This document shows, in pieces, positions 1 through 11,530 of a DNA stretch of 64,000 nt. Source of the DNA: Linepithema humile (lineage: Eukaryota > Arthropoda > Insecta > Hymenoptera > Formicidae); NCBI RefSeq assembly GCF_040581485.1, contig NC_090132.1, forward strand, positions 16,994,146-17,058,145, given 5' to 3'. The notes under the pieces are model-generated. The model had not been told where the DNA came from. It made no database searches and saw only the letters and a program-made list of their open reading frames with translations. Made by a program: the position numbers and the translations under genes. How positions within the stretch are numbered: position 1 is the first letter of the stretch; each line of letters begins with the position of its first letter.

Positions 1-955
1 CGCAACCGTGTGCGCGCTGTGTGTCTAAATGATCCCCGAATTTACCGCGGCGAGGCATCGTTTCGGAAAAACGGTGCGAGATGATCGATTATTTCGAGGG
101 GGGAGGGGGGGGAGGGAGACGAGCGATGTACCGCTCATCTCCCCGCGCGGAGGATTTGCGGAAATTTTCGGAAAGTTTGCGATCTCAGGCGAAACCAGCG
201 GAAATTACTACGCGCGCGTCGCACGCGATATTACAGAATCACGGTATCGCGCGATATACAACGCAGGATATCCCGGGGCGCTGCTGCGCGGGCCACTTTA
301 ACATCGCGGTGTCAAAATAAAATTTGAAATGTTATAAAGCTTCGGATGTGAAACGAGTACGAATAAAAATTGCGCGCGGAATAATTTTGTCATTTCAACA
401 GCGAGACACTCGAGGCGCGCATCCAGAACATGTCCTGTCACTTCGAAACAAATCACGAGTCGATACAATGATATCGAATGACAGCGTTCAATATCATGTT
501 AAAATTGCTAAAATTAAATGATCAAATTTAGGTATCAAATATATTAATTTGAATATACATTGATTTCTCTCTTGAATTCAGGGCAATCACAGTTGTCATA
601 TTTCAGTGTAATCCCATTATTTTATCAATTTGCGTCTATTTTCCCTCTAACTTCTTGTGTTTTAATTACATGCAGATGAGTGGCAAAGTGTCATTCCAAT
701 TTCCTAAATTAAAAATTACTTCAAATTATATATAAATATTACGATAAATTAAATGTAAATTTAAACAACTGATTAAACTTATAATTATTTGCATAGATAA
801 CCGACTACGATGCCTTTGGCGCTAAATTCGTGAACGTACGCTCATTGAACACGTGAGACCGAAGCGTTTGCGTTGAAGTCTAACGAGACCCCTGAAAATT
901 GATCGCTGAACGCAAAACTGGAAAAAGGCGTCAAAGCTACGCCCTTTGTCGTTCC

Positions 956-973
956 GCCTATGTGGACATAGGC
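956..973. repeat. Perfect 18-bp palindrome
   Basis: Arms GCCTATGT and ACATAGGC are perfectly complementary around a GG spacer. Just upstream, at about 926-956, a second imperfect inverted pair (AAAGGCGT with ACGCCCTTT) is visible. This could be a dimeric transcription-factor site, but that is inference. Confidence 0.7.
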
Positions 974-1541
974 ATCGAAAGCGGTTGGCTTTAAAGTGGG
1001 GTTTAATTGCGTTAAATCGCCTTCATAGAAGAAATTATCCGCGTTAGTTCCCTTAATCCGTCAATGGTGCACTAATGCTGATTAAGCTTCATGCGTTGCC
1101 TGCGTTTTATAAGCTTCTTTAAAGCTTTATTCAGATAATGATGAAAATATAATAATACACGTGCAACGTTGAAGCAGATAGTATGAAACTATCAAAAATA
1201 AAATAAAATAAAAATAAATTTTGCTATCTATAATAACAAAACAACAGTGTGAAACGTGAAATCAACGCAACAATGCGGTTCTTATGTTAAAGCTAAACGA
1301 AACAATATTTTATGCTGTACATTTTCCTGTATAATTACCCTGCGCTGTCAAAGATATTACAGAAAGTAGCTTTCGCGCTGCTGCATCTGCAGAAATTTAT
1401 TAAACATATTTCTCCGTGTACAAGCATGTAAGGTGTTATGTCGGAAGTGCATAAGGTGCATAAATTATTTAGTAAATCGCTGAATGATAATTTACTGTGC
1501 TGCTATAATGCATACGGGAATAAATTATATTCCTGTGCTGT

Positions 1542-1575
1542 GCGCGCGCGCGCGCGCGCGTGTGTATGTGTGTGC
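1542..1575. repeat. (GC)n-(TG)n compound microsatellite
   Basis: About nine GC dinucleotides are followed directly by an imperfect TG run. Alternating purine-pyrimidine tracts of this kind can adopt Z-DNA. Confidence 0.95.
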
Positions 1576-2141
1576 TATCTGCCTAATTAAAGCGCGCTCA
1601 GATTCGAGCATGTAAAATATATAACAATCAAAAATTTTAACACAAATTTTCGCTAATCTACATTGACCAAACTCAATAATGAAATATAATCAATTATTCC
1701 ACCTCTGAGTTTCAATTAAATACATTTTTGCTTGTACATGTATTGCCAATTAAAATTATTGTATTTTAATATAATTAAATATTATTTTACAATATGTGAT
1801 ACATAGTCATAAATTATATATTCATATCAGATGATGAAGTATAATTATATTAAAGACACGTAAAATAAATTCTTTTATAAAAGAAATGAAACTTCTATCA
1901 ATACTAGCACCACTGTAAATCTCGGTGGCAGATTATTAACAAGGCACGTGTGTAACACGGACTTTTAACTGCTGTCATATATATAATTTATCGTTATGAA
2001 CAAACGCTCGATTGCTTCGAAGTAAATCGCTAACGATTTTACGACGGCGTTGTTCAACCGTGCCGTAATAATATTGGCTCTGCTCTCTCTGAGATACAGC
2101 GCGAAACGCATCTGTTGGATTTGTTGAAGTAGTGTAGCGCG

Positions 2142-2148
2142 TATAAAA
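2142..2148 (+). promoter_or_regulatory. TATA-box-like site
   Basis: TATAAAA sits in the context GCGCGTATAAAAGTTC, a good match to the metazoan TATA consensus. A start would be expected near 2170-2180. No convincing downstream exon is visible, and the 7-mer occurs by chance, so this is only a candidate. Confidence 0.2.
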
Positions 2149-2821
2149 GTTCATGTATATACGTCTCGTTAAATAACCGTCCTCGTGATTTATAAAAGAA
2201 TTATTGTGTGTTGCAGTCTTTCATAATAAATATTTTATTTCGCGCATGCAATCTGATTACATTAATAATTATAGGTATGTATAGAACACTGTAACGTATA
2301 TACTGTGTAAAATTATACTCTGTTTTTTATACTGCTCATAAATTACGCCGTCATATTTGCGACAAATCTCTCTCTCTAAAAGGGATACGTAAGCCATAAA
2401 TATCTCGGAATTGATAAATTGCGAGATTACTTCAACATAACCCTAATTATTCCATTAATAAGGCAACCGTGTAATACATTATCTGAATTGCCGTCCATTT
2501 GTTTAAACCAATTAGGAGGAAAGATACGCATGTTTTTCATCCAATAATTGCGTTAATAAATTATTTGAAGCCATTACGGGAGTTCGACCTTGTTAGAATT
2601 ATATTTTCTAGGATTCGCGCCATTAAGATTAGGATTTCATACAGTTAATTATTACTTTTGCATAAGAACTGCCCCCCTTTAACATTCATAGAGTCACGTC
2701 ATGCAAACCTTGAGGTTAATCTTGTAAGTTAAGTTGTAAAATGCAATTACATCAAATCGCACCGACACGGAACTTATTAAACTGTTTCGAATGACGCGAG
2801 GCAAAGCCGTTGGCAGCGGAG
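2149..2821. other. Non-coding stretch
   Basis: AT-rich sequence with frequent stops on both strands and no repeat or gene that I can recognise. Confidence 0.6.
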
Positions 2822-2828
2822 TATAAAA
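2822..2828 (+). promoter_or_regulatory. TATA-box-like site upstream of an acceptor-led frame
   Basis: TATAAAA is followed by a CpG-rich stretch (GCGCAACTTCGCAGCGCG) where a start would lie, near 2850. A strong splice acceptor and an open frame begin about 530 bases further on, at 3383. I see no clear donor between them, so linking the two is speculative. Confidence 0.25.
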
Positions 2829-3383
2829 CGCGCAACTTCGCAGCGCGAATAAAATAATTGCGCGGCGGCCAAGGAATCGTTTAGCGTGTTATTCAGCGTT
2901 TCATTTGTCGACGAGCGAATATTTTCAAGTGCCTTTCTTAAGGCATCCCTGCTCGCTTAATCAACTTGCTATTCCGTTCCTTCTACTCTAATTAAATCGT
3001 TTTATTAAATTGAAACGCTAAAATCTCATGAAAATTAAAAATCGTGTAATTAAAGCGACTAGCAAAAAAGTAGCGGATCATGCAAGAAAGTACACGATAG
3101 GAGATTAATTAATTAACTCGTCTACACTTCGGTACTACAACGCAAAATTAATCTTAACAATTGTTTATCTTGGGAAAAGTGATTCTCACATATAACGCAC
3201 ATACTCAAACTTCGAAAACTGTACTGCAAAGTAATTGTTATTAATAGTGGTGGAAACGGAAATTGAAGATTGGAATTAACAAGAATACGAACGTCTAAGA
3301 ATATTTCAATTATTTTAAACGTCATTGAAATGCGTTTCAAATATTGTTTTAATATCATTTGATATTGTTTTTACTTTTTCAGA

Positions 3384-3563
3384 AGTGATGCAGGCGCGAG
3401 CAATTGGAGCTTTCGTCCGGCGTGTACCCAAATCGTGCTCGTGATATACGAAAATTCATGCTTCCGGGAGCGGAGTTTGCCGGGAACGACGATCGTCTAC
3501 GGCGATTTAGAACGGAAACTCCACCCAAGCCGAGTCGTGGAATCCGCCCGTGAAGAAGCTTGA
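3384..3563 (+). CDS. Candidate terminal exon (59 codons after a strong splice acceptor)
   Basis: A long pyrimidine run ending in TTTTTCAG places a 3' splice site at 3381-3382. From the next base but one, a single frame stays open for 59 codons to a TGA at 3561. The start of the peptide is SDAGASNWSFRPACTQIVLV, and it ends in REEA. The frame has no internal ATG near its start, so it would be missed by ATG-based calling. The other two frames close after 1 and 18 codons. I recognise no family. A 59-codon frame with one good acceptor can arise by chance in sequence of this GC content, so this is a weak candidate for a last coding exon. Confidence 0.17.
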   Translation, partial: SDAGASNWSFRPACTQIVLVIYENSCFRERSLPGTTIVYGDLERKLHPSRVVESAREEA

Positions 3564-4394
3564 CAAACGTCTGTCGAGGACGAGGCGATTAATTATTAAA
3601 TTTAACAGACGACATTCGCGAGCGTACGGGGAATTCGTGTCTCGATTACGACACCGTTCTGTACGTCAAATTTTGCCCTCGGTCTATACATCGGTATTCT
3701 AACGCGCGACGGTACGCTCCGTCGTGAAATTTCAGCGCTCGTCTCCGTGTTTACCGTCTCCGCGTGTTTTCTGGCTGGTGGCGCATAAGAACGCGATTAC
3801 ATTCGATCCGTCATCGTCGGTGCAACGAAAAGTCCGTTACAGTGTCCGGGCCAATTCGTTTCTTTCATTCGAAGACGAATGCGCTCCGAGACCCGTTTGC
3901 TGGAGTATTTCTCTTATTTTACGGATTTTCCTGGTGCGACGTCTTCCTCGTATTCTTCGTATCTACGCTCAGAGCGGCGGAGGTTTTATAATTTCCAAGG
4001 TTTCTTTTTATAACACCTTTGTGTAGTATTTAATTAAAATATCGGGAATCTCGACTCAAGACGGAAGTTCAAAAAATCTACCTTCTTACGCTACGTTATT
4101 TGTCTTATAAAGCTTTTGCATCCCATGTTGCACAAGTCCAAAAAGATTATTCAAGGATAATTATATTAATTCGCTCGCTAGTTGAAAATTTAAAAGTGAA
4201 AGAAGCGTTTCGGAGTTGGCAAGACTTTTTTCATCTTGTACACGTTATCATACTCAAACGCGAGTAGTCTTCCGTTGCTTGTAAACAAACGACCGGGCAC
4301 TTGATAGTATAAGCGCGCTAAGAAAATATTGAACTTCGCCACGGGAATCAAAAGAGAGTTCTTGGGTTAAGAAGTGAAAGGACGAGAAGAAAAA

Positions 4395-4417
4395 AGAGAA
4401 AGAGAGAGAGAGAGAGA
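4395..4417. repeat. (GA)n microsatellite
   Basis: Near-perfect GA repeat with one AAAG interruption, in a longer purine-rich stretch. Confidence 0.95.
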
Positions 4418-5230
4418 AAGGCGCGCGGACATCGACGAGCCCGGAAGAAGCTGAAATACCGAGAAAGCTTCCGGATCTGTGCAAGAACAGGTCGTCGCAC
4501 AAACATGTAAATCGCACCGGAATATTTCAAGGCGATTTTCCGCGGAGCTCGTTCTCGATTTAAATGAATTCCCATGAATTCTGCGGTCGAGAAGCTCGGT
4601 TATAAGCGGCCGTCGTCGTCGTCGTCTTCGAGAAGAGAACTTTCGTTTTGAGATACGATGAGACCGGGGTCGTGCTCGTCCACCAGCGAAATCGAATTGG
4701 GCCAAAATCCTGGCGGAAAGTCTTGTTTGTTGGTCGTTTAAAACAACCAATTCAATGGAATTCCGCCAAGTTGGAATGGAAAGGAAGAATCACAATTTAA
4801 CAAATTTTCATTCTTTACATGTAGCTCTAATTTAATTTAGATTTTCCTTTAATGTCTTGTTCTAATTTTTTGTACTTACAAGTAATTTTTTATTAATGTT
4901 ACATAATTAAAACATAATTTCTTAATACGCGGATTTTTGAAAATAAAAATTCTATTCCGTGCGCGTTTTGCGCAGTGCGAGTTATCAGCTTTCAAAAAAC
5001 TTGGTCGCAACACAGAGTTTCTTGCTGTGGCCAAATGTGGAGAAACAGTGGCTTAGTTAACTATGATTTTCCCGACCACTGTTTTTCCTCGGCTCAAACA
5101 TTCGCAGGGACGCGAAAAGGTAAGAGCGCGGGTAAAAAGCTTTATCAGTAAATGCTGCGTCAACGGGGCAACTCGGCGCTCGCATTTCGGCAGAACGGCA
5201 AAGGTCAGAGAGGGCTCTATTTACACAAGT

Positions 5231-5284
5231 AGTCAACAACAAACAGCAGCGGCAGCAACAGCAGCGGTAGCAGAGACAGTAGCG
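5231..5284 (+). repeat. Imperfect CAG/CAA triplet stretch
   Basis: About eighteen triplets of the CAA, CAG, GCA and GTA type run in one frame and would encode a Gln/Thr/Ala-rich stretch (SQQQTAAAATAAVAETVAA). Such tracts occur in insect transcription factors. The enclosing frame at 5063-5365 has no recognisable domain and carries a donor-like AAAAG/GTAAGA at 5120 upstream. I treat it as a repeat and not as a gene. Confidence 0.6.
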
Positions 5285-5439
5285 GCGAGTCCGGTGACTT
5301 TGCGCGAGGATTCAACTGCGGAGTATTTAGATCGCGTTTCTCGACACGACGTGTACTCGCGTTAGCCGTCTCAGGGCTTCAAAATTAATGCAATTACCGC
5401 AAGGCTGCAGTTTCGCTCCCGTGCCGTGCCGACAGCAGC

Positions 5440-5660
5440 CTCTCCGTTTCATTTGCGTGTAACATTTGCATTTAGTATTCATGACTATGCTACATTACCG
5501 CGGCGGTGCGCGCGGCGGTCGCGGCCCCGCTAAAGGCAGATGTTGTTATTACGCGGGCCGTTACGTTGTTTAGCTTTAATGCACGTAATTTCCGAACGCG
5601 CCCCCGTCCGCCGCCGGCATTGATGCACGCGCCCGCATAAAATGGCTAAACACTTTATCG
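5440..5660. promoter_or_regulatory. CpG-rich block with homeodomain-like cores (candidate regulatory element)
   Basis: A GC/CpG-rich core (GCGGCGGTGCGCGCGGCGG type) is flanked by AT-rich cores such as TTTAATGCACGTAAT, CAATTAATATTAT and an octamer-like ATTTGCAT at 5464-5471. This pattern is common in conserved insect enhancers. It is compositional evidence only; conservation was not tested. Confidence 0.2.
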
Positions 5661-7442
5661 CAATTAATATTATCGGAAGAGGGGAAGCTCGGGAAGGAAA
5701 CGCGACGCTGAGAGGGGAGGGATCGGGCTGACGCGCGTTTAGCTCATGTCAAAGCATTGATTTCGGCCTTTATTTCTGTCATTCGCAGCGGCGACGGTCA
5801 TCAGCATGGAAATGCTCGTCGTGCTTAATTACGCGATTTAAAAGGGTAATCAAAAGCGTCCGCGCGGATTTGGGTCCTCTCGAGTTTGATCGTTGCCGGC
5901 CGAAATTGACGAATTGCGTTTCTTTTCCGTGCAAATCAATGAAATCGCTGAATAATAATAGAAATATATCGCGCTTATGTAGAATAGTTACTTTCATAAC
6001 ACATTTAACAGAATTATTCATAAATTCAATATCTTCCATAATGAAATAATTTAATTATCGCCGATTGAGTTAAATGACAAAATTAATGCGTTATGCGCGA
6101 TATGCTATCAATATTAATCATCGATTGAAGACTGCACATCATGAAATAGCGCGATTAATTATTTTCATCCGCTTATGTCGGATCGGCGCGAAAGATTTCT
6201 CTTATTTGTATTTCTTATCAAGTAAAATTGCTTCACGAATCTGATGTATTTGTTTGTACAAACATTTCACATGCCCCGCAGCTACGTGATACTAATTACA
6301 AGTCTTTTCGATGTAACACTATAAAAGTGCCTGTCAGACGCTGCCCGATCACTGGAAAAGCTCTTGCCAAAGTGGTACTATTAACGAAGAGTCAATTACG
6401 ACGCGCGATATTTCATCAACGATCGATGTGGAACTATTAGAGCGCGACGGCGGAAATTTACGTTCGAAAACTTTGCACTCGGGATGTATAGGAAAATGAC
6501 GATTTTATAAAAGACAAAATAGAGGAGAAACATTCGCTGTTTTCAAATAAAAAAATCTCAACCGTTTTAAAAGCATTTCATATATCAAGAAAAAGCATCA
6601 CTGAACTGCCTCGCAACATCAATTTTATATTGATAAGCGGAATCTCGTTTAATTTGCTAGATGCATATTCAAAAGTATAAAATACGCGTTTATGCATTTT
6701 TCATGAAAGAGACATTCAGCTTTCCAAATCAATTGTTGAATTAAACAATTGTCAAATTGATCAATCAACCGACTGGATCTTTTTTGTACTCACAACACGG
6801 TTCCATGACTCTCTATCTATGAGAATTATTAATACTTTCAGCTAAATGGCAACAGGCTTCTATGTAAAGTCGGATTAATTGTAAGCCGAATATATTAATT
6901 AATTCACAGATAATAACTCTTAACGTTAAAATTATTATTGGCTTTATTGAGATTCGTTTTTAATATGAAGTATATCTGTGAGCATCAAAGATGCATAAAA
7001 CCGCGCGTATGTTCATAATGCATACGAGATTTTTTCGCGTTATGCGATATGAAAAATCTCGCAATTCAAATATTTCATCTAACTAATTACGAGAGTACGG
7101 CAATATATCCGGTTACTTTTATTTACTTGTATTTATAAAATGTGAGTACGTGGTAAATTCGTAATTCGCATACACAACATTTCCATTTAGTCACTTTTCA
7201 TTTTTAGCCATTTTGATTATTTGTTTGCTATTTATCATAGTATATTTCACTATATTTATTTAACGCGTTTGAAAACCTCATCATTTTGACGGACTCTATT
7301 TTCATAGAAACAAACATTTAGTGTTTTGAATTTTTTGTCAATAAATGTATGAATAACACGTACGTCACATCGCACATTTTTAGCGCTGACAAAAACCGGT
7401 GCTCTTTGCACTTATTACAAATTTTACGATCCGAGGATTACG

Positions 7443-7468
7443 CGCTCATATACATTTGTATATGAGCG
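7443..7468. repeat. Perfect 11-bp hairpin
   Basis: Arms CGCTCATATAC and GTATATGAGCG are perfectly complementary around a four-base ATTT loop. Confidence 0.85.
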
Positions 7469-8291
7469 ACTGCTTTGGCGATTTTTCAAATATCCGTAAA
7501 CGCCGACAGCGTATGGAATTCCCGTTTTACGGCCTGCTTATTTGAATAACATAGAAAGCTCTCGCAAATTTGCGTAAATTTCAAGAAGACCTAATAATCG
7601 CGATGGCACCGAAAGAATTCAGCGATATCCATCTCAAATGTGCGAAAAGAGAAATCTCGAATGGTTCGACGATTCTCGGTCTGGTTATACCGGTTATAAC
7701 GACGGTTACGTATCGTCGCAATTTTTCAGAAGGAACCACGGAAGCACGAACTTGTAAGCGGCGCCCGGATATCGATGGTCTTGATTTATTCTCGAATTTA
7801 AATAACATGAGAGCAACGCCTTACCGCGATATGTAGTCGCAAGGTTTTACGTTTTATGCGAGCTTCTGAGCAAGGAAGCGTACGTATCGTAAAAATTTGT
7901 AATTCGATCTACTTGCGTCTATTGCTTTGTTTTAATTGCCGTTTTTCGATAAAAGCTTACGATGAAAAATAAATGCAGGATGTTTAAGCTACGCTACAAG
8001 AGCTGCTTAGCGATAAATTTATCAAAAAAATAGTTCGTCGATAAAAATTTCGATAACTACAAAGTATACGTAGATAATTTAATAATTAAAATTTTAATGG
8101 CGACATATTTTTGAAGTTTTCGCTTTATCAACGTGCATCGAGAGTGCAACGTTTATCTGACGTGTTTCATTTATCTAATGCACAAATTAAATTAATGTAA
8201 TAGTCGTTGAGTGATAAACTCTACGCAATAAGTAATGCAATATGCGCTTAGGAAAAAAATGCTTCTAAAAACGACGATAATATGGTCTCAT

Positions 8292-8322
8292 GAGAAAGCG
8301 CGGGGCATTAATGCCCTTTCTC
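8292..8322. repeat. Two-step hairpin around a 14-bp palindrome
   Basis: GGGCATT/AATGCCC forms an uninterrupted 14-bp palindrome. GAGAAA and TTTCTC continue the pairing outside it, separated on the 5' side by a GCGCG bulge. Confidence 0.75.
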
Positions 8323-9199
8323 TTAGAAGCGCTCTCTTTACATTTATTAACGATGCGCTTAGGGACATCCTCGCTATCTCCAGGGAAAACGAGACGGTTT
8401 TTCATGGCAGCGAGCATTAAACTTACGAGTGCCATTAAATGCCTTTAAAGGGACGCCGACGAAACGTCCCTGTCGAGGTCCCGTTTACGATCGACGGCGG
8501 TGTCTCGCGCACACATTACTGACAAAACAGACATTGGACTCAAAGTACTTTTACAGCGAATCTAAAACGCATTTTAGAACAGAACTTTACGCAGGGCGTA
8601 AGATTTACAGTGGTGGTGGCGGTCGATCCGATATAAAAATTAAATGAATTACACTTTGCAGCAGATGAATTCTCTGACGAGATGTAGCCGTACGAACGAG
8701 ACTACGCGAGTTAATGGCATTCCTCGCAGAAACAAACCGCAGAAATGTATTTCAGAATTGCATATTAAAGTTAATGTCGTAAATATTTATGCTTTATGTT
8801 CGATCATATTCGTATATATATCTACATTTGTAAAATTAAAACAAGTGGCTTTACATTGATATATATTCGTTTTAAATAATAGTAAAAATATATGTGTAAC
8901 AAATTGCTCATGCGAATTCATGCGTAAAATATAATGTTTTATGCGCGCAATGTAAATTTATATGTATTATCGATGAATGGTGAATATAAATATCGTATAT
9001 GAGTTTAAGTGGAACACCGATTGCAATAAATCAGAACCTCTAACGTGCCGATTTGCGCAACTATTACATTATTTATCAAATTAAATATTTCTAGCCGTTT
9101 AAATACAAATCCGAACGCGCTGTTCGCCGTGTATCGCCGTGTGCGCGATTTACGACGATTTTGCGGCAAGTAACTGTCGCGTGGAAGAATACAACGTAT

Positions 9200-9415
9200 G
9201 ATTCACTTTACTGTCTTCAACTTTCGTCATTGATTAACGAGAAAGTGGAGCGACGTATTTGCCGCAATTTATAGCGCGCAGCGTTTTCCGGAGTTCGGCA
9301 GACTTTCAGCGTGATACATTTTTGTTGCGTTGTTTGTAAAGTGTCGTAACTGTGTTACGCCTTTATCTAGTGACTCCCGTCGTGCTTCCGAGTGTTTTCA
9401 GACGCGACTCAATCG
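9200..9415 (+). promoter_or_regulatory. Candidate promoter and 5' untranslated region
   Basis: This CpG-rich stretch ends in a short upstream-ATG-poor leader before an ATG at 9416. An initiator-like TTCAGCGTG lies near 9306, and AATTTATAGC lies about 35 bases upstream of it. It also ends in GTTTTCAG at 9394-9401, so the same segment could instead be the tail of an intron. Evidence is positional and compositional only. Confidence 0.2.
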
Positions 9416-9437
9416 ATGTCGCGATTCTTCAGGCCGC
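9416..9437 (+). CDS. Candidate short first coding exon (MSRFFRPR...)
   Basis: An ATG in the context CAATCGATG is followed by 22 coding bases and then a donor-like CCGC/GTAAGA at 9438, giving M-S-R-F-F-R-P plus a phase-1 junction. If unspliced, the same frame continues as a 46-codon ORF to TGA near 9556. The arrangement of CpG-rich leader, ATG, short exon and strong donor before a long AT-rich stretch is typical of insect first exons. The downstream partner exon was not identified, and the peptide is too short to recognise. Confidence 0.2.
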
Positions 9438-10274
9438 GTAAGAAAATTCCTAACAAAAAATTCAATTTAAAACAACACAATTTTATACAATACTCTGCGT
9501 TTAATTCGATATTGCATTCTTTTATTATATATTTATATTTATTTATGGTACTATGAGAATTGTTACTTTAAGTTCTAATTTTCGAAAGCTATTAGTAGAT
9601 CAATATTTCGATTAAGAAAAGACCAGAAGAATGAATGAAAAAAATCTGCCATAAAGTAAAACGCATGGCCGAAAGAAAATAATACGCGAACTGCGAGTGA
9701 TATATAATACGTTTTAGAAATTACCCCATATTTTACCACGCGATGCTTATCGTCTGCACTTTGTGGCGTTTCAATTGTTAGTCGTTTCTGGCGGTGCGAT
9801 AAAGCGAATCGTCATTTAAGTTTCTTCCCGCTAAGCTCAAGTAAGAGAAGCTTTCCCATCTGGCGACGCGTGCTTACAGCCCCTTCTTGGCAGCTTCCCA
9901 AACTTATTAATTTACTCGACTTTCGGGGAGGAGGTTTTCGCTCCGCCGACTCGCGCTGTTAATTCTCGCGCAAACTTCCCACGGCTTTTACCAGTTGACT
10001 ATGGTTGCGAAACACGCGCGGGATCGTCCGCGAATTTGATTATACGATAGATTGCAGTATCTCTATTGTGCATACCCGTGATCACTCTTTAATTCGATAC
10101 GCGGCAGTATTCGATAGCGCGAGGATTTGATTCATCCGTTAACTCGGTATGTTATGATGGCAAACGGAACGATTGGGCAAATGCTAATTAACTCAATAGA
10201 TCCGCTAATGACTGTAACAAAGTACTAATTCATTCGATTTGCAGTAATTCGAAATATACTGTCACTGCGGAGTA

Positions 10275-10292
10275 CTCTCTCTCTCTCTCTCT
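10275..10292. repeat. (CT)n microsatellite
   Basis: Nine perfect CT dinucleotides. Confidence 0.95.
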
Positions 10293-10300
10293 TGCGTGTA

Positions 10301-10341
10301 ATTTCCACATAATGCCACATAATTCCACATAATTTCCACAT
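10301..10341. repeat. Tandem 10-bp repeat, four copies
   Basis: Four head-to-tail copies of AATTCCACAT, the copies differing by one or two bases and one single-base insertion. It starts nine bases after the CT microsatellite. Confidence 0.9.
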
Positions 10342-10952
10342 TCTGCTTGTTTCTGATTTAATTCTTCAGTAAAAAGTAAATAATAGTCGACACTTGAATA
10401 TTAAATAACAATGACGAGATGAGAATTAATTTAATAGCAAGAAATACAAACAAATAATTCAGATGATAGCACAGAGATAAAAATATATACGATGACAGGT
10501 AAGACGGGAATCAAAGCTTTATGGTTTCATTTAAGAGGCGAAGCTACAAAGTTGCGATAAAGTATGAGAGAGCGGTCGGGATTATGCTTCTCATAATTCC
10601 TTCGCCGTGGATGTATAGTCGTTCTCATTGGAGATTAAATTTCAAAATAAGACGCGATTGTAAGGTCAACGATTGCCAGGGAAATTTATCGAACGCCAAC
10701 AAAGACCATCTCGAGGGATAATGATGTCAAGCGCGTTTTATTAATCACGCGTTCGCTTCGGCTTTTCCCTCATTTTCCCCGACCGCCGGTTCTCGAGCGA
10801 TCTCTTGAAAAGTCCCGGCGCTAGCTCGAACAAAAAAGGGATTGGAGAGCGGCAGTCCTGTTTGTCCAGGATCCTCGCGAACCGATAATTATCCCGGACG
10901 TCTGACGTGGGAAAAATCGACGACGCTCTCGACCGTTGCTTTCAGCGCTGCC

Positions 10953-11008
10953 GCTTGCAGTGCGGAAAACATTCTCCATGAATTTTCCGCATCCTTTCGA
11001 CTGCAAGC
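10953..11008. repeat. Large bulged hairpin, 17 paired bases
   Basis: GCTTGCAG (10953-10960) pairs perfectly with CTGCAAGC (11001-11008). TGCGGAAAA (10961-10969) pairs perfectly with TTTTCCGCA (10983-10991). The loop is 13 bases, and a 9-base bulge lies on the 3' side only. The stem is too interrupted for a typical microRNA precursor, but the two perfect blocks are unlikely by chance. Confidence 0.8.
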
Positions 11009-11494
11009 TATACCGCGCACACAAGAACGCACTGTGAAGCTTTTTGGCAGTACCGCATCTTCTCATTAGTAGGAATTACAAATTTAGAGCCGATTCCTCC
11101 GACGGTGATTAATTTCAGTCGCGATTCGATTTTCTCTCTGTTTTCCATTTGTAACTTTTTGCTTTTACAAAAAAAAGCATAGTGAAAAATTACGGCTAAA
11201 AGTCGGTATAAAATGAATTTATTTTAAGAGACTTGCTAATAAATGATAAATATTAGTTAAATATTAAATAAAAATGCAAATTACATATGTTTAAATCTGG
11301 CATAATTTTTGCAAAAGATTATGGTGAGGATTCCAATTACTTTACTCGATAAATTAAAAATCTAAATCATATAAAATTTATCACATTACCGTATTGTTAA
11401 CATAAATCTTTATATTAATTTTAACTAATGCGCTCTCTCTCTTTTACCAAATATATAATATCAAAATAATATATTATATTATACATATTATTTC

Positions 11495-11530
11495 AATATT
11501 ACAATTAATATTACAATTAATATTACAATA
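11495..11530. repeat. Tandem 12-bp repeat, three copies
   Basis: Three copies of AATATTACAATT in an AT-rich stretch; the last base of the third copy differs. Confidence 0.95.

Larger units (their letters stand above)
1..2141. other. Non-coding stretch, AT-rich after the first 0.5 kb
   Basis: The first 500 bases are CpG-rich with two short overlapping frames that look like chance. The rest is AT-rich with stops in all frames. It holds a perfect 18-bp palindrome at 956-973, a short AAATA-type run near 1197-1217 and the GC/TG microsatellite at 1542. No gene or RNA was recognised. Confidence 0.6.
3564..9199. other. Long non-coding region with scattered short repeats
   Basis: No supported gene. 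It contains a GA microsatellite (4395), a short CGT run (about 4611-4625), a CAG-like imperfect triplet stretch (5231-5284), a CpG-rich block with homeodomain-like cores (5440-5660) and hairpins at 7443 and 8292. Open frames here are under 130 codons and overlap others on the opposite strand. A good donor-like GTAAGA lies at 5120 inside an otherwise unremarkable frame. Confidence 0.6.
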
